64,000 nt of DNA from assembly GCF_964340395.1 (NCBI RefSeq), contig NC_135561.1:22192986-22256985 (forward strand), read 5' to 3'. The notes beneath the pieces are model-generated. The model was given only the letters and a program-made list of their open reading frames with translations, ran no database searches and was not told where the DNA came from. Position numbers and translations under genes: made by a program. Positions 33,885 to 45,719 of the stretch are shown here, piece by piece (within the stretch, counting starts at the first letter, position 1; each line of letters opens with the position of its first letter). This DNA is from Glandiceps talaboti (lineage: Eukaryota; Hemichordata; Enteropneusta; Spengelidae).

Positions 33885-35655
33885 GACTGTCTATCAACTG
33901 TACATTACAATGTTAACCTACAGGCTACATGGAATCACAGACTGTCTATCAACTGTACATTACAATGTTAACCTACAGGCTACATGGAATCATAGACTGT
34001 CTATCAACTGTACATTACAATGTTAACCTACAGGCTACATGGAATCATAGACTGTCTATCAACTGTACATTACAATGTCAACCTACAGGCTACATGGAAT
34101 CATAGACTGTCTATCAACTGTACATTACAATGTTAACCTACAGGCTACATGGAATCATAGACTGTCTATCAACTGTACATTACAATGTTAACCTACAGGC
34201 TACATGGAATCATAGACTGTCTATCAACTGGACATTACAATGTCAACCTACAGGCTACATGGAATCATAGACTGTCTATCAACTGTATGTTACAATGTCA
34301 ACCTACAGGCTACATGGAATCATAGACTGTCTATCAACTGTACATTACAATGTTAACCTACAGGCTACACGGAATCATAGACTGTCTATCAACTGGACAT
34401 TACAATGTTAACCTACAGGCTACATGGAATCATAGACTGTCTATCAACTGTACATTACAATGTCAACCTACAGGCTACATGGAATCATAGACTGTCTATC
34501 AACTGTACATTACAATGTCAACCTACAAGCTACATGGAATCATAGACTGTCTATCAACTGTACATTACAATGTTAACCTACAAGCTACATGGAATCATAC
34601 ACTGTCTATCAACTGTACATTACAATGTTAACCTACAGGCTACATGGAATCATAGACTGTCTATCAACTGTACATTACAATGTTAACCTACAGGCTACAT
34701 GGAATCACAGACTGTATATCAACTGTACATTACAATGTTAACCTACAGGCTACATGGAATCATACACTGTCTATCAACTGTACATTACAATGTTAACCTA
34801 CAGGCTACATGGAATCATAGACTGTCTATCAACTGTACATTACAATGTTAACCTACAGGCTACATGGAATCACAGACTGTCTATCAACTGTACATTACAA
34901 TGTTAACCTACAGGCTACATGGAATCATAGACTGTCTATCAACTGTACATTACAATGTTAACCTACAGGCTACACGGAATCATACACTGTCTATCAACTG
35001 TACATTACAATGTTAACCTACAGGCTACATGGAATCATAGACTGTCTATCAACTGTACGTTACAATGTCAACCTACAGGCTACATGGAATCATAGACTGT
35101 CTATCAACTGTATGTTACAATGTTAACCTACAGGCTACATGGAATCACAGACTGTCTATCAACTGTACATTACAATGTTAACCTACAGGCTACATGGAAT
35201 CATACACTGTCTATCAACTGTACATTACAATGTCAACCTACAGGCTACATGGAATCATAGACTGTCTACCAACTGGACATTACAATGTCAACCTACAGGC
35301 TACATGGAATCATAGACTGTCTATCTATCAACTGTATGTTACAATGTCAACCTACAGGCTATATGGAATCACAGACTGTCTATCAACTGTACATTACAAT
35401 GTCAACCTACAGGCTACATGGAATCACAGACTGTCTATCAACTGTACATTACAATGTCAACCTACAGGCTACATGGAATCACAGACTGTCTATCAACTGT
35501 ACATTACAATGTCAACCTACAGGCTACATGGAATCATAGACTGTCTATCAACTGTACATTACAATGTCAACCTACAGGCTACATGGAATCATAGACTGTC
35601 TATCAACCTTACAATGTCAACCTACAGGCTACATGGAATCACAGACTGTCTATGA
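33885..35655. repeat. 55-bp minisatellite, about 32 copies
   Basis: Units CATGGAATCATAGACTGTCT, ATCAACTGTACATTACAATG, TTAACCTACAGGCTA with clustered variants (CACAG/CATAG/CATAC; GTCAA/GTTAA). Intron between exons 6 and 7. Confidence 0.97.
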
Positions 35656-35929
35656 TTGAATACATATTCATGATAACACCATATGATCATAAATTCTGTT
35701 ATTTGTGACATTTTGATTCAAATTAAAACAATTAAATAAACATTCCTACACTCCAAACACTGTTGGAACAGTGTTACAACTCAACCTACCAAACTTTGTT
35801 CGAGATCTTTTAGATAAACAACAGTTTTTGGGGGTATTCACAGGATCGTCAACCTACACAGACCAGCATAGCTGCAATAATGTTAGCGTTTGTTGTGATT
35901 TTGAGGGGTTTTTCTTCAGTTTTTGTGGG

Positions 35930-36230
35930 GGTTTTTAAATTGAAAAAATCATTTTTGACAAAAATGCAGAAAACCCTGAAAATGGCACAGATCAACTTGG
36001 CATGAACAAATATAAATAGCCTCCTGCCAAGCAACATGAACACCAAATATTAAAGTATTCTGACTGTCAGTTTTGTAGAAGGAGATGAAAATATAAAAAG
36101 TTGACATATGGACGATGAACAAAGATGGAGAATCAAGCTAACCCTTAAGCTTCGCTTAGCAGCTAGTTGACAGATGACAGACAGTGAACAACAGACGCCA
36201 ATGGATAATCAACCTCAGTGTTGCAGCCAG
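35930..36230. mobile_element. Dispersed repeat family B, copy 2
   Basis: Direct match in block order to 30440-30670: AGATCAACTTGGCATGAACA, AATAGCCTCC, ACACCAAATATTAAAG, TTCTGACTGTCAG, then TTAAGCTTCGCTTAGCAGCT. Confidence 0.75.
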
Positions 36231-36659
36231 AGGGGGTTTTTGGGTCATTTGCCACACATTTTTTGGAACTGACCCACAATTTTGGAAGTGACGGGTCATA
36301 GATGACCCACACTATAATTGTATGCAAATATGTTTAGCAACATGACCACACCTATAGCACTAGCCAAATGATCACGTATACTTTGTATTGCATAGATAAC
36401 AACAAGGTTGGGCAGGCAACTGCATAATCATTCAGCAAATATCTAGCATGGATCAGCATATGGGTAAATATTTTTAAAACCTGTACAGTTGCGCTAAAAC
36501 CCCATTGGCGCATTTTTTATAATGTCCCCCAAAAATTTATGATGACCCAGAAAAATGAAAGTCTCGGGACACCATGTCCCACTCTTTCAAAAGGCTGGCT
36601 TGCAACACTGAACCTAACCCTTAAGCTCTGTGCAGCTTTTGCTGACAGCGGCACTAAAG

Positions 36660-36854
36660 ACCAATGATTGGTTATGAAATAGACATCAACTTATGAAAGG
36701 CCAATGATTGGTTATGAAATAGATATCAACTTATGAAAGGCCAATGATTGGTTATGAAATAGATATCAACTTATGAAAGGCCAATGATTGGTTATGAAAT
36801 AGACATCAACTTATGAAAGGCCAATGATTGGGTATGAAATAGATAACAACTTAC
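36660..36854. repeat. 40-bp repeat seeded at the exon-6 donor, 5 copies
   Basis: Real border, gene's strand: TTGGCCTTTG|GTAAGTTGTT ATCTATTTCATA. Repeat copies: TTGGCCTTTCATAAGTTGAT followed by ATCTATTTCATA. So the unit copies the junction with the donor GG|GT altered to CA|AT in all copies. It also carries AACCAATCATTGG, a CCAAT motif. Confidence 0.9.
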
Positions 36855-36989
36855 CAAAGGCCAACGGTTGGCCATCTTTCGTCCATTGTAATGTAGGTGC
36901 TGGAAATCCATCAGCAGCACAAGACAGAGTTACATGACTGCCAATTTCAACTATTGTATCAGAAGGATGTAATGTAAATTTTGGAGGAA
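36855..36989 (-). CDS. Exon 6: Ig4, N-terminal half
   Basis: 135-bp exon, phase 1 at both ends. It encodes VPPKFTLHPSDTIVEIGS, first cysteine in VTLSCAADGFPAP, tryptophan in LQWTKDG, and ends QPLAF. The donor TTTG|GTAAGTTG lies at the edge of a 40-bp tandem repeat whose copies carry the same border with the GT changed to AT. Confidence 0.9.
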
Positions 36990-37169
36990 CTGAAAAACAA
37001 CAAGTATAAGTTAATATATAAAAAAAACTTACATATTGAAAATTTACAGAAGTATTTCTAACATGAGGAAAAAGTGAAAATAGTTTTAATTGGCATGATC
37101 GGTTTTACAAGACATACTGAATTCTATGTTGTCATTATTTAATGCTGGCAAAACTAGTGACTTGCTACA

Positions 37170-37560
37170 ACATAATGACTAGCAGCTACGTAATGAATAG
37201 CAGCTACGTAATGACTAGCAGCTACGTAATGACTAGCAGCTACGTAATGACTAGCAGCTACGTAATGAATAGCAGCTACGTAATGACTAGCAGCTACGTA
37301 ATGAATAGCAGCTACGTAATGACTACAAAGTAGTGACTAGCAACAACATACTGACTAACAGGAAAGTAATGGCTAGCAGCTACTAATAGACTAGCAACAA
37401 CATAATGACTATCAGCAAAGTAGTGACTAGCAGCTACGCAATGATGCAACAATGTAATGACTAGCAGCAACATGACTAGCAGCAAAGCAGCTACGTAATG
37501 ATGCAGCAACATAATGACTAGCAGCAACATAATGACTAGCAGCAACATAGTGACTAACAA
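37170..37560. repeat. 18-bp tandem repeat, about 9 regular plus degenerate copies
   Basis: Units AATGACTAGCAGCTACGT, decaying to CAACATAATGACTAGCAG toward the right. Confidence 0.93.
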
Positions 37561-37569
37561 GTTTGATAT

Positions 37570-37866
37570 TAAAGGTTTCTGACCAAAAAATACATGTTTT
37601 ATTCTCAATTTTCATATCACTGATGGGATCAGCGTGTCAGGAACAATTCTTAATGTAAACACCTCTAAGAACGTTCCCATCAAATTTCAGATCATCTTGA
37701 TTTGAACAATTTCCAAACCAGACACCCAAGGTAATATACCTAACATATCATGGCAATCGGTTCAGTGGTTTTTGACTTTAAGTCTAATAAAACATAATGA
37801 CAGAAACGTTGCCATGCCTATAGCACTAATGAAATTTCTTCAAGAAGCTCAGTTGTACTAAAAACC
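37570..37866. mobile_element. Non-autonomous element with hairpin-type end, copy B
   Basis: Shares CATATCACTGATG, AACGTTCCCA/CACCAAATTTCAG-type blocks, ACCAGACACC and the terminus AGCACTA...CTCAGTTGTACTAAAAA with 17600-18080; it lacks the long (CA)n. Confidence 0.6.
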
Positions 37867-37959
37867 TGATACCAAACCTCTCTATACATACATGTACTCA
37901 TCCAACTCTATCACAGTGTTCATACTGATTTGTTCCTACACAAGTTTTACAAGGTTTGT

Positions 37960-39585
37960 GTGATATGTAATCAAATAATATATGGCGATTGCTGTGTGAT
38001 ATGTCATCAAATAATATATGGCGATTGCTGTGTGATATGTCATCAAATAATATATGGCGATTGCTGTGTGATATGTCATCAAATAATATATAGTGATTGC
38101 TGTGTGATATGTCATCAAATAATATATGGTGATTGCTGTGTGATATGTCATCAAATAATATATGGCAATTGTTGTGTGATGTCATCAAATAATATATAGT
38201 GATTGCTGTGTGATATGTCATCAAATAATATATGGTGATTGCTGTGTGATATGTCATCAAATAATATATGGTCATTGCTGTGTGATATGTCATCAAATAA
38301 TATATAGTGATTGTTGTGTGATATGTCATCAAATAATATATAGTGATTGCTGTGTGATATGTCATCAAATAATATATGGCGATTGCTGTGTGATATGTCA
38401 TCAAATAATATATGGCGATTGCTGTGTGATATGTCATCAAATAATATATAGCGATTCATGTGTGATATGTCATCAAATAATATATAGTGATTGCTGTGTG
38501 ATATGTCATCAAATAATATATGGTGATTGTTGTGTGATATGTCATCAAATAATATATAGTGATTGTTGTGTGATATGTCATCAAATAATATATGGTGATT
38601 GCTGTGTGATATGTCATCAAATAATATATAGTGATTGCTGTGTGATATGTCATCAAATAATATATGGTGATTGCTGTGTGATATGTCATCAAATAATATA
38701 TGGTGATTGCTGTGTGATATGTCATCAAATAATATATGGTGATTGCTGTGTGATATGTCATCAAATAATATATAGTGATTGTTGTGTGATATGTCATCAA
38801 ATTAATATATGGTGATTGCTGTGTGATATGTCATCAAATAATATATAGTGATTGCTGTGTGATATGTCATCAAATAATATATGGTGATTGCTGTGTGATA
38901 TGTCATCAAATAATATATGGTGATTGCTGTGTGATATGTCATCAAATAATATATGGTGATTGCTGTGTGATATGTCATCAAATAATATATGGTGATTGCT
39001 GTGTGATATGTCATCAAATAATATATGGTCATTGCTGTGTGATATGTCATCAAATAATATATGGCGATTGCTGTGTGATATGTCATCAAATAATATATAG
39101 TGATTGCTGTGTGATATGTCATCAAATAATATATGGCGATTGCTGTGTGATATGTCATCAAATAATATATGGTCATTGCCGTGTGATATGTCATCAAATA
39201 ATATATGGAGATTGCTGTGTGATATGTCATCAAATAATATATGGCGATTGCTGTGTGATATGTCATCAAATAATATATGGTCATTGTCGTGTGATATGTC
39301 ATCAAATAATATATGGTGATTGCTGTGTGATATGTCATCAAATAATATATGGTGATTGCTGTGTGATATGTCATCAAATAATATATGGCGATTGCTGTGT
39401 GATATGTCATCAAATAATATATGGTCATTGCCGTGTGATATGTCATCAAATAATATATGGTGATTGCTGTGTGATATGTCATCAAATAATATATGGTGAT
39501 TGCTGTGTGATATGTCATCAAATAATATATGGAGATTGCTGTGTGATATGTCATCAAATAATATATGGAGATTGTTGTCTGATAG
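37960..39585. repeat. 36-bp minisatellite, about 45 copies
   Basis: Units ATATGTCATCAAATAATATA plus TGGTGATTGCTGTGTG; 12-codon frames stay open on both strands (for example MICHQIIYGDCC), which I regard as shadows because no exon junction supports them. Confidence 0.97.
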
Positions 39586-39717
39586 TGTATGATCTAACTT
39601 GTGGCTTGATATTGCAGTCTACCACATATAGGTATTGAGGCAAGTGCAGGTTTAAAAGATGAAAATGGGGCAACAGTTAGAGTAGACATGTGCCAATAAG
39701 TTAGTCTCTATACTTAC

Positions 39718-39987
39718 CAAGAATAATGACAAAGACAGCATGTTGTATAAAACCAAGGGAATTCTCTCCTTTGCACACATACACCCCTTCTTGATTCTTT
39801 TCAATATTATGAAGCTGTACATCACCAGTACTGTAGACATCTTGTCGTGGTGAAGTCATCAATTGTACACCATTAAAATACCATGTCATCAGTGGTGTAG
39901 GGTTTCCACTGGCTTGACAATGTAGGTATGGACTATCACCCTCCACTACTCGCAAGTTTTCTTGAGTTTGGACAAACTTAGGTTTAC
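39718..39987 (-). CDS. Exon 5: complete Ig3 domain
   Basis: A whole Ig domain in one 270-bp exon, phase 1 at both ends, so it could be skipped or duplicated without shifting the frame. It encodes KPKFVQTQENLRVVEGD, first cysteine in LHCQASGNPTP, tryptophan in LMTWYFNG, and second cysteine in EGVYVCKGEN. The acceptor is ACATAG and the donor CTTG|GTAAGTAT. Confidence 0.9.
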
Positions 39988-39989
39988 CT

Positions 39990-40408
39990 ATGTAAAGATA
40001 TTAATGGAATCTAAATTCTATGTCAAATGTATTTTAATATATTGATGCCATGGCTGTGTCAACCTAATAAAACCACCCTCACTGGTATATACAATGTATG
40101 TAGCATGCTCCTACGCATCAGTGATATACATCGCTGCCTTCAATGGCAGAGTTTATGTCACACGTTTGCTACTTTTTTGAAAATGCATATTTAACATAAA
40201 ACATATAATTATATATATAAATTTAGTAGTTGGTATGTCAACCAGCCACCAGTGTTCCTTTACACATCTTCCAAAATATTATTCTATTGATACAGATATA
40301 TTGCAAAGCAGAAATGGTTAATCATATTTGTATTGTTTATGAACAAATCTGCCCTTAAATACAATGTTTACTATTAGTATTTCAATTATATACTTTTGTG
40401 ACATAATC
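39990..40408. other. Unique AT-rich intron sequence
   Basis: Between exon 5 and the 23-bp array; no exon, RNA or repeat recognised. Confidence 0.5.
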
Positions 40409-42975
40409 CAATAGGAACTAGTGGTATGTAGTTGTAGGAACTAGTGGTATGTAGTTGTAGGAACTAGTGGTATGTAGTTGTAGGAACTAGTGGAATGTAG
40501 TTGTAGGAACTAGTGGTATGTAGTTGTAGAAAGTAGTGGTATGTAGTTGTAGGAACTAGTGGTATGTAGTTGTAGGAACTAGTGGTATGTAGTTGTAGGA
40601 ACTAGTGGTATGTAGTTGTAGGAACTAGTGGTATGTAGTTGTAGGAACTAGTGGAATGTAGTTGTAGGAACTAGTGGTATGTAGTTGTAGGAACTAATGG
40701 TATGTAGTTGTAGGAAGTAGTGGTATGTAGTTGTAGGAACTAGTGGTATGTAGTTGTAGGAACTAGTGGTATGTAGTTGTAGGAACTAGTGGTATGTAGT
40801 TGTAGGAACTAGTGGTACAGTATGTAGTTGTAGGAACTAGTGGTATGTAGTTGTAGGAACTAGTGGTATGTAGTTGTAGGAACTAGTGGTATGTAGTTGT
40901 AGGAACTAGTGGTATGTAGTTGTAGTGTAGTTGTAGGAACTAGTGGTATGTAGTTGTAGGAACTAGTGGAATGTAGTTGTAGGAACTAGTGGTATGTAGT
41001 TGTAGGAACTAGTGGTATGTAGTTGTAGGAACTAGTGGTATGTAGTTGTAGGAACTAGTGGTATGTAGTTGTAGGAAGTAGTGGTATGTAGTTGTAGGAA
41101 CTAGTGGTATGTAGTTGTAGGAACTAGTGGTACGTAGTTGTAGGAACTAGTGGTATGTAGTTGTAGGAACTAGTGGTATGTAGTTGTAGGAACTAGTGGT
41201 ATGTAGTTGTAGGAACTAGTGGTACAGTATGTAGTTGTAGGAACTAGTGGTATGTAGTTGTAGGAACTAGTGGTATGTAGCTGTAGGAACTAGAGGTATG
41301 TAGTTGTAGGAACTAGTGGTATGTAGTTGTAGGAAGTAGTGGTATGTAGTTGTAGGAACTAGTGGTATGTAGTTGTAGGAACTAGTGGTATGTAGTTGTA
41401 GGAACTAGTGGTATGTAGTTGTAGGAAGTAATGGTATGTAGTTGTAGGAACTAGTGGTATGTAGTTGTAGGAACTAGTGGTATGTAGTTGTAGGAACTAG
41501 TGGTATGTAGCTGTAGGAACTAGTGGTATGTAGTTGTAGGAACTAGTGGTATGTAGTTGTAGGAACTAGTGGTATGTAGTTGTAGGAACTAGTGGTATGT
41601 AGTTGTAGGAACTAGTGGTACAGTATGTAGTTGTAGGAACTAGTGGTATGTAGTTGTAGGAACTAGTGGTATGTAGTTGTAGGAACTAGTGGTATGTAGT
41701 TGTAGGAACTAGTGGTATGTAGTTGTAGTGTAGTTGTAGGAACTAGTGGTATGTAGTTGTAGGAACTAGTGGAATGTAGTTGTAGGAACTAGTGGTATGT
41801 AGTTGTAGGAACTAGTGGTATGTAGTTGTAGGAACTAGTGGTATGTAGTTGTAGGAACTAGTGGTATGTAGTTGTAGGAAGTAGTGGTATGTAGTTGTAG
41901 GAACTAGTGGTATGTAGTTGTAGGAACTAGTGGTACGTAGTTGTAGGAACTAGTGGTATGTAGTTGTAGGAACTAGTGGTATGTAGTTGTAGGAACTAGT
42001 GGTATGTAGTTGTAGGAACTAGTGGTACAGTATGTAGTTGTAGGAACTAGTGGTATGTAGTTGTAGGAACTAGTGGTATGTAGCTGTAGGAACTAGAGGT
42101 ATGTAGTTGTAGGAACTAGTGGTATGTAGTTGTAGGAAGTAGTGGTATGTAGTTGTAGGAACTAGTGGTATGTAGTTGTAGGAACTAGTGGTATGTAGTT
42201 GTAGGAACTAGTGGTATGTAGTTGTAGGAAGTAATGGTATGTAGTTGTAGGAACTAGTGGTATGTAGTTGTAGGAACTAGTGGTATGTAGTTGTAGGAAC
42301 TAGTGGTATGTAGTTGTAGGAACTAGTGGTATGTAGTTGTAGGAACTAGAGGTATGTAGCTGTAGGAACTAGTGGTATGTAGTTGTAGGAACTAGTGGTA
42401 TGTAGTTGTAGGAACTAGTGGTATGTAGTTGTAGGAACTAGTGGTATGTAGTTGTAGGAACTAGTGGTATGTAGTTGTAGGAACTAGTGGTACAGTATGT
42501 AGTTGTAGGAACTAGTGGTATGTAGTTGTAGGAACTAGTGGTATGTAGTTGTAGGAACTAGTGGTATGTAGTTGTAGGAACTAGTGGTATGTAGTTGTAG
42601 TGTAGTTGTAGGAACTAGTGGTATGTAGTTGTAGGAACTAGTGGAATGTAGTTGTAGGAACTAGTGGTATGTAGTTGTAGGAACTAGTGGTATGTAGTTG
42701 TAGGAACTAGTGGTATGTAGTTGTAGGAACTAGTGGTATGTAGCTGTAGGAACTAGTGGTATGTAGTTGTAGGAACTAGTGGTATGTAGTTGTAGGAAGT
42801 AGTGGTATGTAGTTGTAGGAAGTAGTGGTATGTAGTTGTAGGAACTAGTGGTATGTAGTTGTAGGAACTAGTGGTATGTAGTTGTAGGAACTAGTGGTAT
42901 GTAGTTGTAGGAACTAGTGGTATGTAGTTGTAGGAACTAGTGGTATGTAGTTGTAGGAACTAGTGGTACATAGTT
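40409..42975. repeat. 23-bp minisatellite with about 805-bp higher-order periodicity, about 110 copies
   Basis: Unit GTATGTAGTTGTAGGAACTA plus GTG. Rare variants recur at regular spacing: the ACAG insertion at about 40814, 41221, 41618, 42024 and 42489, and the GTAGTGTAGTTGTAGG form at about 40920, 41724 and 42597. Blocks of about 804 bp (35 units) have therefore been duplicated as wholes. Confidence 0.97.
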
Positions 42976-43126
42976 CTGCTATTTGGGTGGACCCATCTTT
43001 GCTGCTTAAACTGATTCATTATTCCAATTCATATATTGTACACAAGATAATATTTTCAGTATCACTGGTTTTTTTTACTTTCATTTCAAAATTGATAATT
43101 TAGAGAATATAAAATTCTTCTCTTTG

Positions 43127-43159
43127 ACCAGGGATGTGACTCTAACTCACATCCCTGGT
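43127..43159. repeat. 13-bp perfect hairpin
   Basis: ACCAGGGATGTGA, 7-base loop, TCACATCCCTGGT. Lies in the intron about 75 bases from the exon-4 donor. Confidence 0.8.
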
Positions 43160-43232
43160 ATAAAATGTGGACTGAACTCTGAACATGTAAGATTGAAAAA
43201 AAAGATTAACAATACAAGCAGGCAAGACTTAC

Positions 43233-43394
43233 TAAGTACTTGTAGAGTAACACTTGAATACACTGTAGTAACTACATTAGTAGCAGTACATGTATAAACA
43301 CCAGCATCTTCTAACTGCACACTAGTGATATGTAGACTACCATTAACATTAACTATTACACCTTGTCGTTCACCACTAGGGACTTCATAAACAC
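43233..43394 (-). CDS. Exon 4: Ig2, C-terminal half
   Basis: Completes Ig2 (exons 3 and 4 together give 95 codons). It follows CAATTTTAG, encodes GVYEVPSGERQG, then the strand motif GSLHITSVQLEDAGVYTC with the second cysteine, and ends LQVL in phase 1 at CTTA|GTAAGT. All residues expected of an I-set domain are present. Confidence 0.88.
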
Positions 43395-43489
43395 CTAAAA
43401 TTGATCAGAAAGAGCAACATTACATTCAGTTACCCACTAATTTTTAATTTACAGTTGGCCATTTGATTTTGTATGAGTGAACATCAATA

Positions 43490-45540
43490 TGATTTTGTAT
43501 TGTTATAGCGAAGTGTAAGATAGTAAATTAACTGTAATTTGGTATTGTTATAGTCAAATGTAAGGTTAGTAAATTAACTGTAATTTGGTATTGTTATAGT
43601 CAAATGTAAGGTTAGTAAATTAACTGTAATTTGGTATTGTTATAGTCAAGTGTAAGGTTAGTAAATTAACTGTAATTTGGTATTGTTATAGTCAAGTGTA
43701 AGATAGTAAATTAACTGTAATTTGGTATTGTTATAGTCAAATGTAAGGTTAGTAAATTAACTGTAATTTGGTATTGTTATAGTCAAGTGTAAGATAGTAA
43801 ATTAACTGTAATTTGGTATTGTTATAGTCAAGTGTAAGGTTAGTAAATTAACTGTAATTTGGTATTGTTATAGTCAAATGTAAGGTTAGTAAATTAACTG
43901 TAATTTGGTATTGTTATAGTCAAATGTAAGGTTAGTAAATTAACTGTAATTTGGTATTGTTATAGTCAAATGTAAGGTTAGTAAATTAACTGTAATTTGG
44001 TATTGTTATAGTCAAATGTAAGGTTAGTAAATTGATTGCGATTCACTTCGTCCCATTTTCAACTCGTCCCATTTCAACTCGCCCCAATTTCAACTCGCCC
44101 CATTTTCAACTCGCCCCATTTTTAACTCGTCCCATTTTCAACTCGCCCCAACAACACTAGGAAACGTTTATAAATCTAAACGATACATGGACTCGAAGTA
44201 CGGAGACCGAAACATTTACATGATTTTACCTACGTAGGCAGTCGAAGCGTAGCAAATGTAACATTTCGTAGCAGAAAGTGGTGTGGGTTTTGGCTAAGTG
44301 TTTGGTAGATCTAGAACTTATACTAGCACAACAACTTTAAATTTCCTCAGTCATGGAATATCACTTTTCACATTAGGACTTAATGTTTACAACCCAAATA
44401 AGAAATAATAATGATAATAACCAGGGAGAATATTAGTGACTGACACGCTTACGACTTCCGCGCGTACGGGTTTTGGAGACGTGTCTCCTCTCCCTAGTTA
44501 ACGCAACTAAGTACTGTAGTATGTGTTTACAGCGCAAGTGGTAGGTACTTCATTAGTGGAATACGAGATACCACAGACCCTTCAAACTGAGTACTACTAG
44601 CTTCGATTTCATATATGCACAGGTAAATTATATTGCAAGAGTTGGGGCGAGTTGAAAATGGGGCGAGTTGAAATTGGGGCGAGTTGAAAATTGGACGAGT
44701 TGAGTGGGACGAGTTGGAATGGGACGAGTTGAAATTGGGACGAGTTGATCCGTCACCAGTAAATTAACTGTAATTTGGTATTGTTATAGTCAAATGTAAG
44801 GTTAGTAAATTAACTGTAATTTGGTATTGTTATAGTCAAATGTAAGGTTAGTAAATTAACTGTAATTTGGTATTGTTATAGTCAAATGTAAGGTTAGTAA
44901 ATTAACTGTAATTTGGTATTGTTATAGTCAAATGTAAGGTTAGTAAATTAACTGTAATTTGGTATTGTTATAGTCAAATGTAAGGTTAGTAAATTAACTG
45001 TAATTTGGTACTGTTATAGCCAAATGTAAGGTTAGTAAATTAACTGTAATTTGGTATTGTTATAGTCAAATGTAAGGTTAGTAAATTAACTGTAATTTGG
45101 TATTGTTATAGTCAAATGTAAGGTTAGTAAATTAACTGTAATTTGGTATTGTTATAGTCAAATGTAAGGTTAGTAAATTAACTGTAATTTGGTATTGTTA
45201 TAGTCAAATGTAAGGTTAGTAAATTAACTGTAATTTGGTATTGTTATAGTCAAGTGTAAGGTTAGTAAATTAACTGTAATTTGGTATTGTTATAGTCAAG
45301 TGTAAGGTTTGTAAATTAACTGTAATTTGGTATTGTTATAGTCAAGTGTAAGGTTAGTAAATGAACTGCAATTTGGTATTGTTATAGTCAAATGTAAGGT
45401 TAGTAAATTAACTGTAATTTGGTATTGTTATAGTCAAGTGTAAGGTTAGTAAATTAACTGTAATTTGGTATTGTTATAGTCAAATGTAAGGTTAGTAAAT
45501 TTGGTATTGTTAACTTCTAGTCAAGTGTTGGGTTAGTAAA
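43490..45540. repeat. 46-bp minisatellite seeded at the exon-3 donor, about 28 copies
   Basis: Real border, gene's strand: CACCAAATTACG|GTGGGTTTACTAACCC then ACACTTGACTA. Unit: TACCAAATTACAGTTAATTT, ACTAACCTTACACTTGACTA, TAACAA. The match spans both sides of the splice site. GT is kept but followed by TAAT. A 724-bp foldback element interrupts it. Confidence 0.95.
44034..44757. mobile_element. Foldback-like DNA element inserted in the array, 8-bp target duplication
   Basis: Flanked by AGTAAATT at 44026-44033 and 44758-44765. Each end consists of a run of short tandem units, AACTCGCCCCATTTTC on the left and inverted GGGGCGAGTTGAAAAT on the right. Outermost 22 bases match imperfectly (GATTGCGATTCACTTCGTCC against GGTGACGGATCAACTCGTCC). 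No ORF of transposase size. An 8-bp duplication is typical of hAT-mobilised and of some foldback elements. Confidence 0.88.
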
Positions 45541-45545
45541 CCCAC

Positions 45546-45668
45546 CGTAATTTGGTGTTGTCCATGTCATGAATGGAGAAGGGTCCCCATCAGCCTCACA
45601 CTGGAAAGTCACCTCTTCATCAGCAGCAACTGTCTGGTCACTGGGTTCAATGATAAAACTTGGTCCCA
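45546..45668 (-). CDS. Exon 3: Ig2, N-terminal half
   Basis: Starts after ATTTTAG and ends TTACG|GTGGGT, phase 1 at both borders. It encodes GPSFIIEPSDQTVAADEE, the first Ig cysteine in VTFQCEADGDPSP and the core tryptophan in FMTW. The donor border is the template of the 46-bp array that fills the next intron: the last exon bases (CACCAAATTACG) and the first intron bases (TTTACTAACC, ACACTTGACTA) recur in every unit. Confidence 0.88.
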
Positions 45669-45719
45669 CTAAAATATAAAACTGCAGACAATTAGAAACA
45701 CCTACAAATATATACCAAT

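Noticed and set aside
37898-39638. Open frames of 90-270 codons (repeating MICHQIIYGDCC or MTYHTAITIYYL) as repeat proteins
   Set aside because: 36-bp unit shadows on both strands, with no splice or start context and lying wholly in an intron.
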